6,044 nucleotides of DNA from JABHCC01 sp964444375 (GTDB lineage: Bacteria; Bacteroidota; Bacteroidia; Bacteroidales; UBA12481), in assembly GCA_964444375.1 (NCBI GenBank), contig CAYUGX010000293.1, positions 1-6,044 on the forward strand, written 5' to 3'. The position numbers and the translations under genes are program-made. Positions 1 through 6,044 of this stretch are shown piece by piece. A model generated the notes under the pieces. The model ran no database searches. It saw only the letters and a list, made by a program, of their open reading frames with translations, and was not told the DNA's origin. The stretch's first letter is position 1. Each line of letters starts with the position of its first letter.

Positions 1-1
1 C

Positions 2-91
2 TTCAGGGCCGATCAGATTGCCGAAGCACATGACTATGTTGAGGGCAGAAAATCAATGGGTAAAGTGGTGGTGACCTGGCCAAATGAATGA
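2..91 (+). CDS. C-terminal end of an MDR-superfamily (zinc-type alcohol dehydrogenase / quinone oxidoreductase-like) protein, 5' partial
   Basis: Frame 2 is open from the window edge and encodes 29 residues beginning FRADQIAEAHDYVEG and ending GKVVVTWPNE before TGA. The pattern 'hydrophobic-x-x-A-x-A-H-x-x-hydrophobic-E-x-G-x-x-x-G-K-V-V-V' is the typical last helix and strand of medium-chain dehydrogenases/reductases, such as NADPH:quinone reductase and zinc-binding alcohol dehydrogenase. The catalytic and Rossmann parts lie outside the window, so substrate and cofactor cannot be read. Members are usually soluble cytoplasmic NAD(P)H-dependent oxidoreductases. The stop overlaps the start of the next gene as ATGA, which suggests one operon with coupled translation. 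Family assignment is fairly firm for such a short piece; the subfamily is not known. Confidence 0.8.
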   Translation, partial: FRADQIAEAHDYVEGRKSMGKVVVTWPNE

Positions 92-519
92 TCGAACACG
101 AAAAAATAATACTTGATATTTTCAAAAAGCACTGCCAGTCCTTTCCTCCTGGAAAAGTGCATAAATCGGAATCACCAGATTTTATTATACAAGACGGACC
201 AAAGAAAAAAACCGGAATAGAGCTGGTCCAGTTGTTGCCTGCCGCCGATCACCATTATTCACAAGCCGGTATCCTAAAACCAAAATTCTCTTTTGAGCAG
301 ATTAACATGACCTTACTCTTAAAAGAGAAAAAACGACTATCCTATCAGCACCCCACTATTCAATCGTTGTGGTTGTTGATTCATTTTGATTACCTGGATT
401 CAAGCGGGAGTTTCAACCTTAAAAACCACATCGATAAATGGCATTTCACTTTTGGTTTTGATCAGGTTTGGATGATTGATCTCTTTGAGAATACCCTTTA
501 CGTTTTAAATAAGACGTAA
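88..519 (+). CDS. Hypothetical protein with a PD-(D/E)XK nuclease-like motif
   Basis: This is a 143-residue soluble protein with no signal peptide or membrane segment. I do not recognise a named family. Residues 30-48 read P-D-F-I-I, then a short basic turn (GPKKKTG), then I-E-L-V-Q. This resembles the core of PD-(D/E)XK nuclease-fold proteins, with Asp31 and Glu45 as candidate metal ligands. The usual Lys two residues after the Glu is replaced by Val47, so the site may be degenerate or rearranged. A basic helix (KEKKRLSYQ, residues 79-87) followed by a hydrophobic strand (SLWLLIHFD, 93-101) and a terminal strand with FDQVWMIDLFENTLYVL also fit that fold. The ATG at 88 overlaps the stop of the upstream oxidoreductase (ATGA), which supports this start and translational coupling. 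The 3' end faces the convergent membrane-protein gene 25 bases away. Catalytic activity and role are unknown. Confidence 0.8.
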   Translation: MIEHEKIILDIFKKHCQSFPPGKVHKSESPDFIIQDGPKKKTGIELVQLLPAADHHYSQAGILKPKFSFEQINMTLLLKEKKRLSYQHPTIQSLWLLIHFDYLDSSGSFNLKNHIDKWHFTFGFDQVWMIDLFENTLYVLNKT

Positions 520-548
520 GCGTAAATAACAGCAAAGAGTGAGCTTAC
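516..548. terminator. Possible weak bidirectional terminator between convergent genes
   Basis: GTAAGC (516-521) and GCTTAC (543-548) are perfect inverted arms of 6 bp separated by 21 bases, followed on the plus strand by five T (549-553). The hairpin spans the 25-base gap between two convergent genes, where a terminator is expected. The long loop makes it weak. Each arm contains one gene's stop codon (TAA on one strand, TTA for the other), so part of the symmetry comes free from the convergent stops. Confidence 0.3.
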
Positions 549-2233
549 TTTTTGAACATGTTATTTTCGATCTCTTTAATCGCGCATTTTGCATAAAACC
601 TAACCTCCCATTCCGGATCATCGAGTACTCGCTCTAGATGCGGAATGGCATCATTGGGCAGGTATTCTAAAATCATAAAAACGGCATCACGTCTAACCAT
701 GGAGGTGGTATCATCCAAAGCGGTATATACATGTGGCCAGGCTTGCTTAGGATCAACCTGGTAGAGTTGGCTCAAGGCTCTGGAACGTCTGTACCATTGC
801 GGATCAGCGGTTTTTTCAATCAGATATGGAATCACCTCTTTTGCGCCCAGACTGCTTAGAACTGTGATCAAATCATATGGATCATACCGTTCAGTGTTAT
901 GCCTGAGCAATATCAATAGGGTATCTTTTGTTTCAGCCGGTTTCAATTTTGACAGAGCTTGCATGGCTGATCGCCTTACCCGGTAAACAGAGTCACCCAA
1001 TGCTTCGACAAGCAGTGGGACAGCCTGACTAATGTTTTCTCGAGCAGTGAAATCAATGGCAAATTCACGTATATCATTGTTCTCATCTTTGATTAATTCG
1101 ATCAAATAGGGATGTGAAATGTCGCCGAGAGAAGACAGTTTCTCAATATGGCTACTCAGTGTTCTGCGGTGTTGTGGTCGTTTAGCCTCTTGTATAAGTG
1201 AATCAATGGTATGCTGATTTGCCTGAAGAGTCTGTGCAGGCTGATTGGTCTGATTCTGACCAAAATCAACCCAAAACAATGACAAAGCCATGAAAATAAG
1301 GGTATACAAACCCACCACGAAACCAACCTGCCGGGGTTTCATAATTCTACGATCCCGCTTGATCCATTTGGCTGGAGCTGCTAACACCTGATGAACCAGT
1401 GCGGGTAATGGAAAAAGAAAGGGAGTTTTGTTTCGATACTGGTCATATTCAGCTCCTGCTTTTTCAGCCATTCTGATTTCTTCAAGAAGACAAATACCGA
1501 TGATTACCATGGTCGACAATAACCAGGCCAGGCTTCCCTGCCATCCCCATGTTTTTTTCATGTTATTCAATGTGGGACCATACAGCATTAACCCATAACT
1601 CCAAATGATCCAGCCCAGGTATTGGGGATGACGAGAGATCCGATAGAGCCATGATTTAGCCACCTTCTGTTTATTGTAGTAGGCTTTAAGCCAGGTAAAT
1701 ACACTTAGCACAAAAATCAATGCTCCGATTAACATAAAAGCGTACATGATAAAATCGTGAGCATACCAGTTAAAGAGCCCGAAAAACCACTTTACAATCC
1801 AGTAAGGGATTAACACCACATCACCCAAATGGAGAATTTGAAAAGACACGTCAAACAAGGGATACAGCAAGGTATTGAATAAGCCGAGACCTGAAAGATA
1901 AAACATGCTCACAGCAAAGGTGCTGAAAACGGGTAGGAAAAGCAGAATGGCTCCGAGCCAGGCTACTCCTGTCTTGCGAAATCGAAAACCTATACCAATT
2001 AAAGAGACCACTATACACAATGATGCAATTCCAATCCATTTAATGCCGTAGCTATCGATGAAGAGTTGATATCGTTCTGGATGATAGGCTGGATCACCCG
2101 TCGGTGCCCCAATGTTTTTGTGAATCAAACCATCCAGCCAGGCAGGCAAGGCAGTAAAAGCATACATTAAAGCCACAGAGAAAATCGCTGATAGCAGTAA
2201 GAGCATTATATTTTGAATCCACTTCTTTTTCAT
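545..2233 (-). CDS. Integral membrane protein: isoprenylcysteine/phospholipid methyltransferase-like core fused to HEAT repeats
   Basis: This is a 562-residue protein. Hydrophobic segments lie near residues 8-28, 64-84, 89-112, 160-182, 204-222, 232-252 and 303-322, with a Trp/Phe-rich, possibly interfacial stretch at 140-157. Residues 198-208 read RISRHPQYLGW, and 251-275 carry an EE pair followed by AEYDQYRNKTPFLFP. These are the hallmarks of the ICMT/PEMT/NnrU-like membrane methyltransferase superfamily (SAM-dependent in characterised members). After the last membrane segment, residues about 345-557 form roughly six HEAT-like helical repeats of about 30 residues, with units such as AVPLLVEALGDSVYRVRRSAMQAL and IPHLERVLDDPEWEVRFYAKCA in part. 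Counting charges, the methyltransferase loops would be cytoplasmic and the HEAT domain periplasmic; this is inference. The start ATG follows a leader without a Shine-Dalgarno sequence and begins MKKKW, a normal positively charged N-terminus. It is divergent from the glycosidase lipoprotein gene. The substrate is unknown; the HEAT domain may bind a partner protein. Confidence 0.88.
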   Translation of the reverse strand: MKKKWIQNIMLLLLSAIFSVALMYAFTALPAWLDGLIHKNIGAPTGDPAYHPERYQLFIDSYGIKWIGIASLCIVVSLIGIGFRFRKTGVAWLGAILLFLPVFSTFAVSMFYLSGLGLFNTLLYPLFDVSFQILHLGDVVLIPYWIVKWFFGLFNWYAHDFIMYAFMLIGALIFVLSVFTWLKAYYNKQKVAKSWLYRISRHPQYLGWIIWSYGLMLYGPTLNNMKKTWGWQGSLAWLLSTMVIIGICLLEEIRMAEKAGAEYDQYRNKTPFLFPLPALVHQVLAAPAKWIKRDRRIMKPRQVGFVVGLYTLIFMALSLFWVDFGQNQTNQPAQTLQANQHTIDSLIQEAKRPQHRRTLSSHIEKLSSLGDISHPYLIELIKDENNDIREFAIDFTARENISQAVPLLVEALGDSVYRVRRSAMQALSKLKPAETKDTLLILLRHNTERYDPYDLITVLSSLGAKEVIPYLIEKTADPQWYRRSRALSQLYQVDPKQAWPHVYTALDDTTSMVRRDAVFMILEYLPNDAIPHLERVLDDPEWEVRFYAKCAIKEIENNMFKK

Positions 2234-2296
2234 TATAGTCTGGTTTCTGAATGTTTTCTTTGTAATTTGTTCATCTGATCATAGGATGCCATAACA

Positions 2297-3180
2297 ATGA
2301 AAAAGTTCCCGGTTCAACCATTGACTAGACACATCTTTGCCTGCAGCCTACTTGTTATCTGCACCTTAACGAGTTCCTGTCAAACTGAGTTCAAACTGGA
2401 AGAATTCAATTCAGGCCAATCAGAGTCGAGCCTTCAACACTATCACATTCAAAGTTCTGAAGGATTTGCAGTTCCACAAAATATTAATATCCTGGCCATA
2501 CCATTAGCAACACTAAATGATCAATACATAATCGACCTGGCCTGGTCTGATTCAGTCTTGATCCGAACCAGCGAATTTGCTGAAGGCGCCCAAGCCTTGG
2601 GGGCAATAAATGGTGGTTTTTTCAATGTGAAAGAAGGTGGATCGGTTGCTTTTATTGAATACCAGGGACAACAAGTATCTCACCGGAGTTGGCGCGGAGA
2701 TACACCTGGAGACCAAAAAACCAACCTCAATGGTGCGCTTATACTAACTCATTCAACTGGCATACAGGTCAAATTGGCCAAGTCAAGCTCAGCCTACCTT
2801 GAATCGGATGATGAAGCCTTTGTCATGGTAACTGGCCCAGTGCTCATACTAAATAGTGAAAAAACTAATTTACTCAGTGGTACATTTGTGAGCAATCGGC
2901 ACCCGAGAACCTGTGTTGGAATCACTAAGGATCGCCTTTTGTTGATTACAGTCGANNNNNNNNNNNNNNNNNNNNNNNNNNNTTATATGAATTGCAAGAC
3001 TTTTTAGCCGAACTCAACTGCCAGGATGCCATTAATCTCGATGGGGGTGGATCCACTACCAGCTGGCTTAAGCAAACGGGGTACAGTGGCGTGATCAACT
3101 GCCCCTCTGACAATGGCCGTTTCGATCCTGAAGGTGAGAGAAAAGTAGCCAACGCCCTCCTCATACTTTCAAATCAATAA
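2297..3180 (+). CDS. Phosphodiester glycosidase (NAGPA-type) family lipoprotein, interrupted by an assembly gap
   Basis: The protein is about 294 residues. The N-terminus is a signal peptide (MKKFPVQPLTRHIFACSLL...) ending in LTSSC, with Cys28 as the likely lipidated residue; Thr at -3 is a slightly atypical lipobox. The mature part shows the marks of the phosphodiester glycosidase domain found in human uncovering enzyme NAGPA and many bacterial exported proteins: AINGGFFN near residue 104, the RHPRTCVG segment with a following LLLITV strand, and, after the gap, LYELQDFLAELN, AINLDGGGST and a terminal GERKVANALLIL. It is probably anchored in the cell envelope; the substrate in bacteria is unknown, possibly a glycan phosphodiester. 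A run of 27 N at 2956-2982 falls where a (V)DGR-type motif is expected. The halves are in different frames as printed: 2297-2955 in one, 2983-3180 in another. Because both halves match one domain in order, I call a single gene with a mis-sized gap and not a pseudogene. It is divergent from the HEAT membrane protein across 63 bp. Confidence 0.88.
2956..2982. other. Assembly gap (27 N) inside a coding region
   Basis: There are 27 consecutive undetermined bases. Reading through with 27 bases gives YMNCKTF and a premature stop, whereas the recognisable continuation LYELQDFL starts at 2983 in another frame. A true length of 28 bases, or 28 plus or minus a multiple of three such as 25 or 31, restores the frame. 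Confidence 0.99.
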
Positions 3181-3243
3181 TCCAAATCCCAAATACTACT
3201 TACTTCAGTTACATATCATCACTTAATTTAACTTTTTGTAGTG

Positions 3244-3259
3244 TAATTGGAATCAATTA
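3244..3259. promoter_or_regulatory. Perfect dyad TAATTG-GAAT-CAATTA upstream of asnB, possible operator
   Basis: Two 6-base inverted arms with a 4-base spacer are centred about 86 bases upstream of the asnB start, in an otherwise unremarkable AT-rich 157-base intergenic region (3181-3337). TTGGAA at 3247-3252 overlaps the dyad, and TATTAT occurs at 3273-3278. They resemble -35 and -10 elements but with a 20-base spacing, longer than the usual 17, so the promoter reading is weak. A regulator-binding site for asnB is plausible. It lacks a following T run, so it is not a good terminator for the upstream gene. AT-rich DNA gives such short dyads by chance fairly often. Confidence 0.3.
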
Positions 3260-3337
3260 GCGGTATTTCGATTATTATTTCATACCATTTTTCTATTTTC
3301 GCCACCTATTTAACACTAAGAAATAAGAGAATAGATT

Positions 3338-5011
3338 ATGTGTGGAATTGTAGCAGTCTTTGAACTTAAGCAGGATACTCAGATCCTGCGTCCCCAGGTG
3401 CTCGAGATGTCGAAAAAAGTCAGGCATCGAGGACCCGACTGGTCAGGTATTTACAGTGGTGATAAGGCCATTCTGGCCCACGAACGGCTTTCGATCGTTG
3501 ATCCCGAATCAGGTGGTCAACCCTTGTACACAAAAGACAAAAAGCTGGTATTGGCAGTCAATGGGGAAATATTTAATCACCAGAACATCCGGCAGGGAAT
3601 AAATGGATCCTTCGAGTTTCAAACACAATCAGACTGTGAAGTTATTCTCGCTTTATACCGGAAAAAAGGAAAAGATTTGATTGAAGACCTAAATGGTCAA
3701 TTTGCTTTTGCCCTCTATGACGAGGAAAAAGACTGCTATTTAATCGCCAGGGATCATATTGGCATTAATCCACTCTACATGGGATGGGATATTGAAGGAC
3801 AGTTTTATGTCGCTTCTGAGCTGAAGGCCCTTGAAGGGGTTTGTACCAAAATTGAGGAATTTCTACCCGGTCATTATTTCTATAGTCCTGAGGGAGAGAT
3901 GAAACCCTGGTATCAGAGAGACTGGCTCAACTATGAATCAGTTAGTGAAAATGAAACAGATCTCCAGCAACTTCGACAAGCCCTGGAAGATGCAGTGCAT
4001 AGACAGCTGATGTCAGACGTGCCCTATGGTGTCTTGTTATCGGGCGGTCTTGACTCATCGGTGATATCCGCCATCGCTGCGCGTTATGCAAGACGCCGGG
4101 TTGAATCGGGTGACACTCAGGAAGCCTGGTGGCCCCGGCTTCATTCATTTGCAGTGGGTCTAGATGGATCCCCAGATCTCATTGCCGCCAAAAAGGTGGC
4201 CGAGCACCTGGGTACTGTTCACCATGAGATCCTCTATTCCATTGAAGAAGGCATTGATGCCGTACGTGATGTTATATACTACCTCGAAACCTATGATGTC
4301 ACAACAATAAGAGCAAGCACACCCATGTACCTCATGGCCCGTGTTATTAAATCCATGGGCATCAAGATGGTCTTGTCGGGTGAAGGAGCCGATGAGGTCT
4401 TTGGAGGTTATCTCTATTTCCATAAGGCTCCCACACCAGAGGCATTTCACATTGAAACCAACCGAAAACTGAACCGTCTGCATTTGTTCGATTGCCTTCG
4501 GGCCAATAAATCATTATCAGCCTGGGGAGTTGAGGGACGTGTACCATTCTTAGACAAGGAATTTCTCGATGTAGCCATGCGTCTGAATCCAGTCGATAAG
4601 ATGTCGGGCAATGGGCGAATGGAGAAGTGGGTCATTCGCAAAGCTTTTGAGAATTACCTACCGGATAGTGTCGTGTGGAGACAGAAAGAACAGTTCTCTG
4701 ATGGCGTTGGCTACGATTGGATCGATACCTTGAAGCAAATAACAAGCGATGCGGTAAGTGATGAACAAATGGCAAATGCACACTTTCGTTTCCCTGTCAA
4801 TACACCGTTAAGCAAAGAGGAGTATTATTACCGGAGTATCTTTGCCGAACACTTCCCATCTGACTCTGCGGCAGCCTGCGTACCTTCAGCCCCATCAATT
4901 GCTTGCAGTACGCCAGAGGCACTGGAGTGGGACCGACAGCTGAAAGACAATGCGGATCCAAGTGGTCGCGCAGTTTCGGATGTCCATGAGAAGGGACTAA
5001 GCAAGGCTTGA
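3338..5011 (+). CDS. asnB: Asparagine synthetase B (glutamine-hydrolysing), EC 6.3.5.4
   Basis: The 557-residue protein is close to the length of E. coli AsnB. It makes asparagine from aspartate, glutamine and ATP in the cytoplasm, passing ammonia from an N-terminal glutaminase to a C-terminal synthetase domain. The start MCGIVAVFE exposes Cys2, the Ntn-type glutaminase nucleophile after Met removal, which fixes this ATG. Glutaminase residues follow: RHRGPDWSG (29-37), HERLSIVDP (48-56), NGEIFNH (75-81) and SDCEVI (98-103). The synthetase domain has the ATP-pyrophosphatase P-loop LLSGGLDSS (233-241), LSGEGADEVFGGY (346-358), GVEGRVPFLD (397-406) and WRQKEQFSDGVGY (447-459). The tail DPSGRAV is typical of the AsnB type. 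All key motifs are intact. It stands alone after a 157-base AT-rich leader region without a clear Shine-Dalgarno sequence and is convergent with the transporter gene. Confidence 0.97.
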   Translation: MCGIVAVFELKQDTQILRPQVLEMSKKVRHRGPDWSGIYSGDKAILAHERLSIVDPESGGQPLYTKDKKLVLAVNGEIFNHQNIRQGINGSFEFQTQSDCEVILALYRKKGKDLIEDLNGQFAFALYDEEKDCYLIARDHIGINPLYMGWDIEGQFYVASELKALEGVCTKIEEFLPGHYFYSPEGEMKPWYQRDWLNYESVSENETDLQQLRQALEDAVHRQLMSDVPYGVLLSGGLDSSVISAIAARYARRRVESGDTQEAWWPRLHSFAVGLDGSPDLIAAKKVAEHLGTVHHEILYSIEEGIDAVRDVIYYLETYDVTTIRASTPMYLMARVIKSMGIKMVLSGEGADEVFGGYLYFHKAPTPEAFHIETNRKLNRLHLFDCLRANKSLSAWGVEGRVPFLDKEFLDVAMRLNPVDKMSGNGRMEKWVIRKAFENYLPDSVVWRQKEQFSDGVGYDWIDTLKQITSDAVSDEQMANAHFRFPVNTPLSKEEYYYRSIFAEHFPSDSAAACVPSAPSIACSTPEALEWDRQLKDNADPSGRAVSDVHEKGLSKA

Positions 5012-5109
5012 GGCTAATTGCTCGGTCGATCCTTTTCGCTAGTTCAAGCAGGTCCCCAATCAAGTTGCGGATGACAATGGGTGGCACAGAGAGAATGCTC
5101 AAAAGAGCC

Positions 5110-5991
5110 TCATGTCTTTGTCAACCGATGAATTTTTCCAACCCGCTTTGTCAAATACCCATAGGCGAAGGTGGTAAAGAAACTAAACAAGGCATAAACC
5201 AGTGCAGGCTTTGCCATCTCTTCGCTACCCAAAATAGTGGAGGTAATTAATAGTGCCAGCGTGGTGTTTTGCAGTCCTACCTCGATACTTATGGTAACAC
5301 ATGAATTGTGATCGCTCAATATGCCTTTTGCCAGGTAGTAACTCAGCACCATGGCCAAAAAATGTATCGAAAGGGCCATGGGTAGAATGGTTTGGACCTC
5401 ACTCCAAACAATTCCACTGCCACCTTGTGAACTTGGAGCCAGAAATTTGATCGTAAAAATGGCAGCCAGCAAAATAATACTGGCGTATTTGAATGGTCTT
5501 TGAATTCTAGCGATAAGTTTTGGCCAAATTCGTCGAATCCACATACCCAACATCACTGGCAAAAGAATAATACAGATAACTTTCACAATCGTATTACCCA
5601 CAGGCAGATGGATGTGGTCACCACTACCTGTGAAATGGGTAAGAGTCAAATAGGTGAAAAAAGGTACCGTAATGAGGATCAGAAAACTATTGATACTGGT
5701 GAGATAGATTGACAGTGGTACATCCGTATCTAATAGGTAAACCACGAGATTGGATGTTGTACCGCCCGGGCAAAATGAGACTATCATCAATCCGATCTTG
5801 AATTCCACTGCGAGTGGCATCATATTGACCAGGGCAAAAGTCATCAAGGGAAGAAACATCATTTGCAGAGCCAATCCCAATGCCACTGCCTTGGGTCTCT
5901 TGGCCACAGCCATAAATTGCCCGGGTTTCAGTGACGAACCAATAGTAAACATGAGTAAAGCCAGCACGAAGCTGATCAGGAAATCAACCAT
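5110..5991 (-). CDS. Bile acid:sodium symporter (BASS) family transporter
   Basis: At least 293 residues and strongly hydrophobic, with about nine membrane segments. It belongs to the SBF/BASS family, inner-membrane proteins that usually couple uptake of organic anions to sodium. Visible family motifs are MFTIGSSLKP (residues 14-23), FCPGGTTSN (73-81) and SIEVGLQNTTLAL (235-247). Glu237, Gln241 and Asn242 in the last motif, Ser80/Asn81, Gln43 and the Ser94/Thr98 pair correspond to sodium-site positions known from bacterial ASBT homologues, so the sodium sites look intact. The substrate cannot be deduced; family members carry bile acids, pantoate, pyruvate and others. The ATG at 5991 is the only in-frame start visible, but the frame has no stop from there to the window edge, so the true start may lie outside and add a further N-terminal segment. 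The gene converges on asnB across 98 bases in which I see no strong terminator. Confidence 0.9.
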   Translation of the reverse strand: MVDFLISFVLALLMFTIGSSLKPGQFMAVAKRPKAVALGLALQMMFLPLMTFALVNMMPLAVEFKIGLMIVSFCPGGTTSNLVVYLLDTDVPLSIYLTSINSFLILITVPFFTYLTLTHFTGSGDHIHLPVGNTIVKVICIILLPVMLGMWIRRIWPKLIARIQRPFKYASIILLAAIFTIKFLAPSSQGGSGIVWSEVQTILPMALSIHFLAMVLSYYLAKGILSDHNSCVTISIEVGLQNTTLALLITSTILGSEEMAKPALVYALFSFFTTFAYGYLTKRVGKIHRLTKT

Positions 5992-6044
5992 AGCTAAGAC
6001 AAGGTTTTGTGGGGCTGCAAGGTAGGTTTTTTTCTGAGATAGCA

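Noticed and set aside
2272..2288. CATC...GATG inverted repeat around TGATCA in the divergent intergenic region
   Set aside because: Arms of four bases with a nested six-base palindrome are expected by chance.
2259..2290. Bacteroidota-type promoter (TTTG plus a TAnnTTTG-like element) for the glycosidase gene
   Set aside because: TTTG occurs twice, but the matching downstream element (TAGGATGC) fits poorly; not specific enough to annotate.
2992..3180. Separate small gene starting at TTG after the N run
   Set aside because: Its residues are the expected C-terminal third of the glycosidase domain, and the frame is open further upstream (LYE) up to the gap.
4160..4483. Minus-strand open frame of 107 codons inside asnB
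   Set aside because: Fully antisense to the conserved synthetase domain, with no independent coding signal.
4797..5102. Minus-strand open frame of 101 codons overlapping the end of asnB and the following intergenic bases
   Set aside because: Two thirds of it is antisense to a well-conserved asnB C-terminus, and its translation shows no recognisable domain; treated as a shadow frame.
5097..5108. Hairpin GCTC-AAAA-GAGC between asnB and the transporter as a terminator
   Set aside because: Only a 4-bp stem and no T run on either strand.
5750..6025. Plus-strand open frame antisense to the transporter
   Set aside because: The minus-strand frame carries clear BASS motifs over the same bases; the plus frame shows none.

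Overview
The window looks like chromosomal DNA from a Bacteroidota-like bacterium; this is an inference. The grounds are moderate GC, no convincing Shine-Dalgarno sequence upstream of any visible start, A/T-rich leaders, a SPII-type lipoprotein of the phosphodiester glycosidase family, and a large HEAT-repeat membrane protein. No rRNA, tRNA, CRISPR array, insertion sequence or phage gene was seen. Coding density is high, and the largest gene-free stretch is 157 bases.

Layout from left to right: (1) the last 29 codons of a plus-strand zinc-type/quinone-oxidoreductase-like MDR dehydrogenase, whose stop overlaps the next start as ATGA; (2) a 143-residue hypothetical protein with a PD-(D/E)XK-nuclease-like pattern (PDF...GIELVQ); (3) convergent to it, a 562-residue minus-strand membrane protein that joins an isoprenylcysteine/phospholipid-methyltransferase-like core to about six HEAT repeats; (4) divergent from that across 63 bp, a lipoprotein with a phosphodiester glycosidase (NAGPA-type) domain, interrupted by a 27-N assembly gap whose length puts the two halves out of frame; (5) a 157-bp AT-rich intergenic region holding a 16-bp dyad; (6) a complete glutamine-hydrolysing asparagine synthetase (asnB); (7) convergent to it, a bile acid:sodium symporter family (BASS) transporter on the minus strand, whose reading frame stays open to the right window edge.

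The genes do not form one obvious pathway. The first two are probably co-transcribed and translationally coupled. The HEAT membrane protein and the glycosidase lipoprotein share a short divergent control region and are both probably envelope proteins. asnB appears to be a single-gene unit. I found no clear new multi-gene system. The items most worth a second look are the methyltransferase-like/HEAT fusion, the small nuclease-like protein coupled to an oxidoreductase, and the gap that artificially breaks the glycosidase gene.
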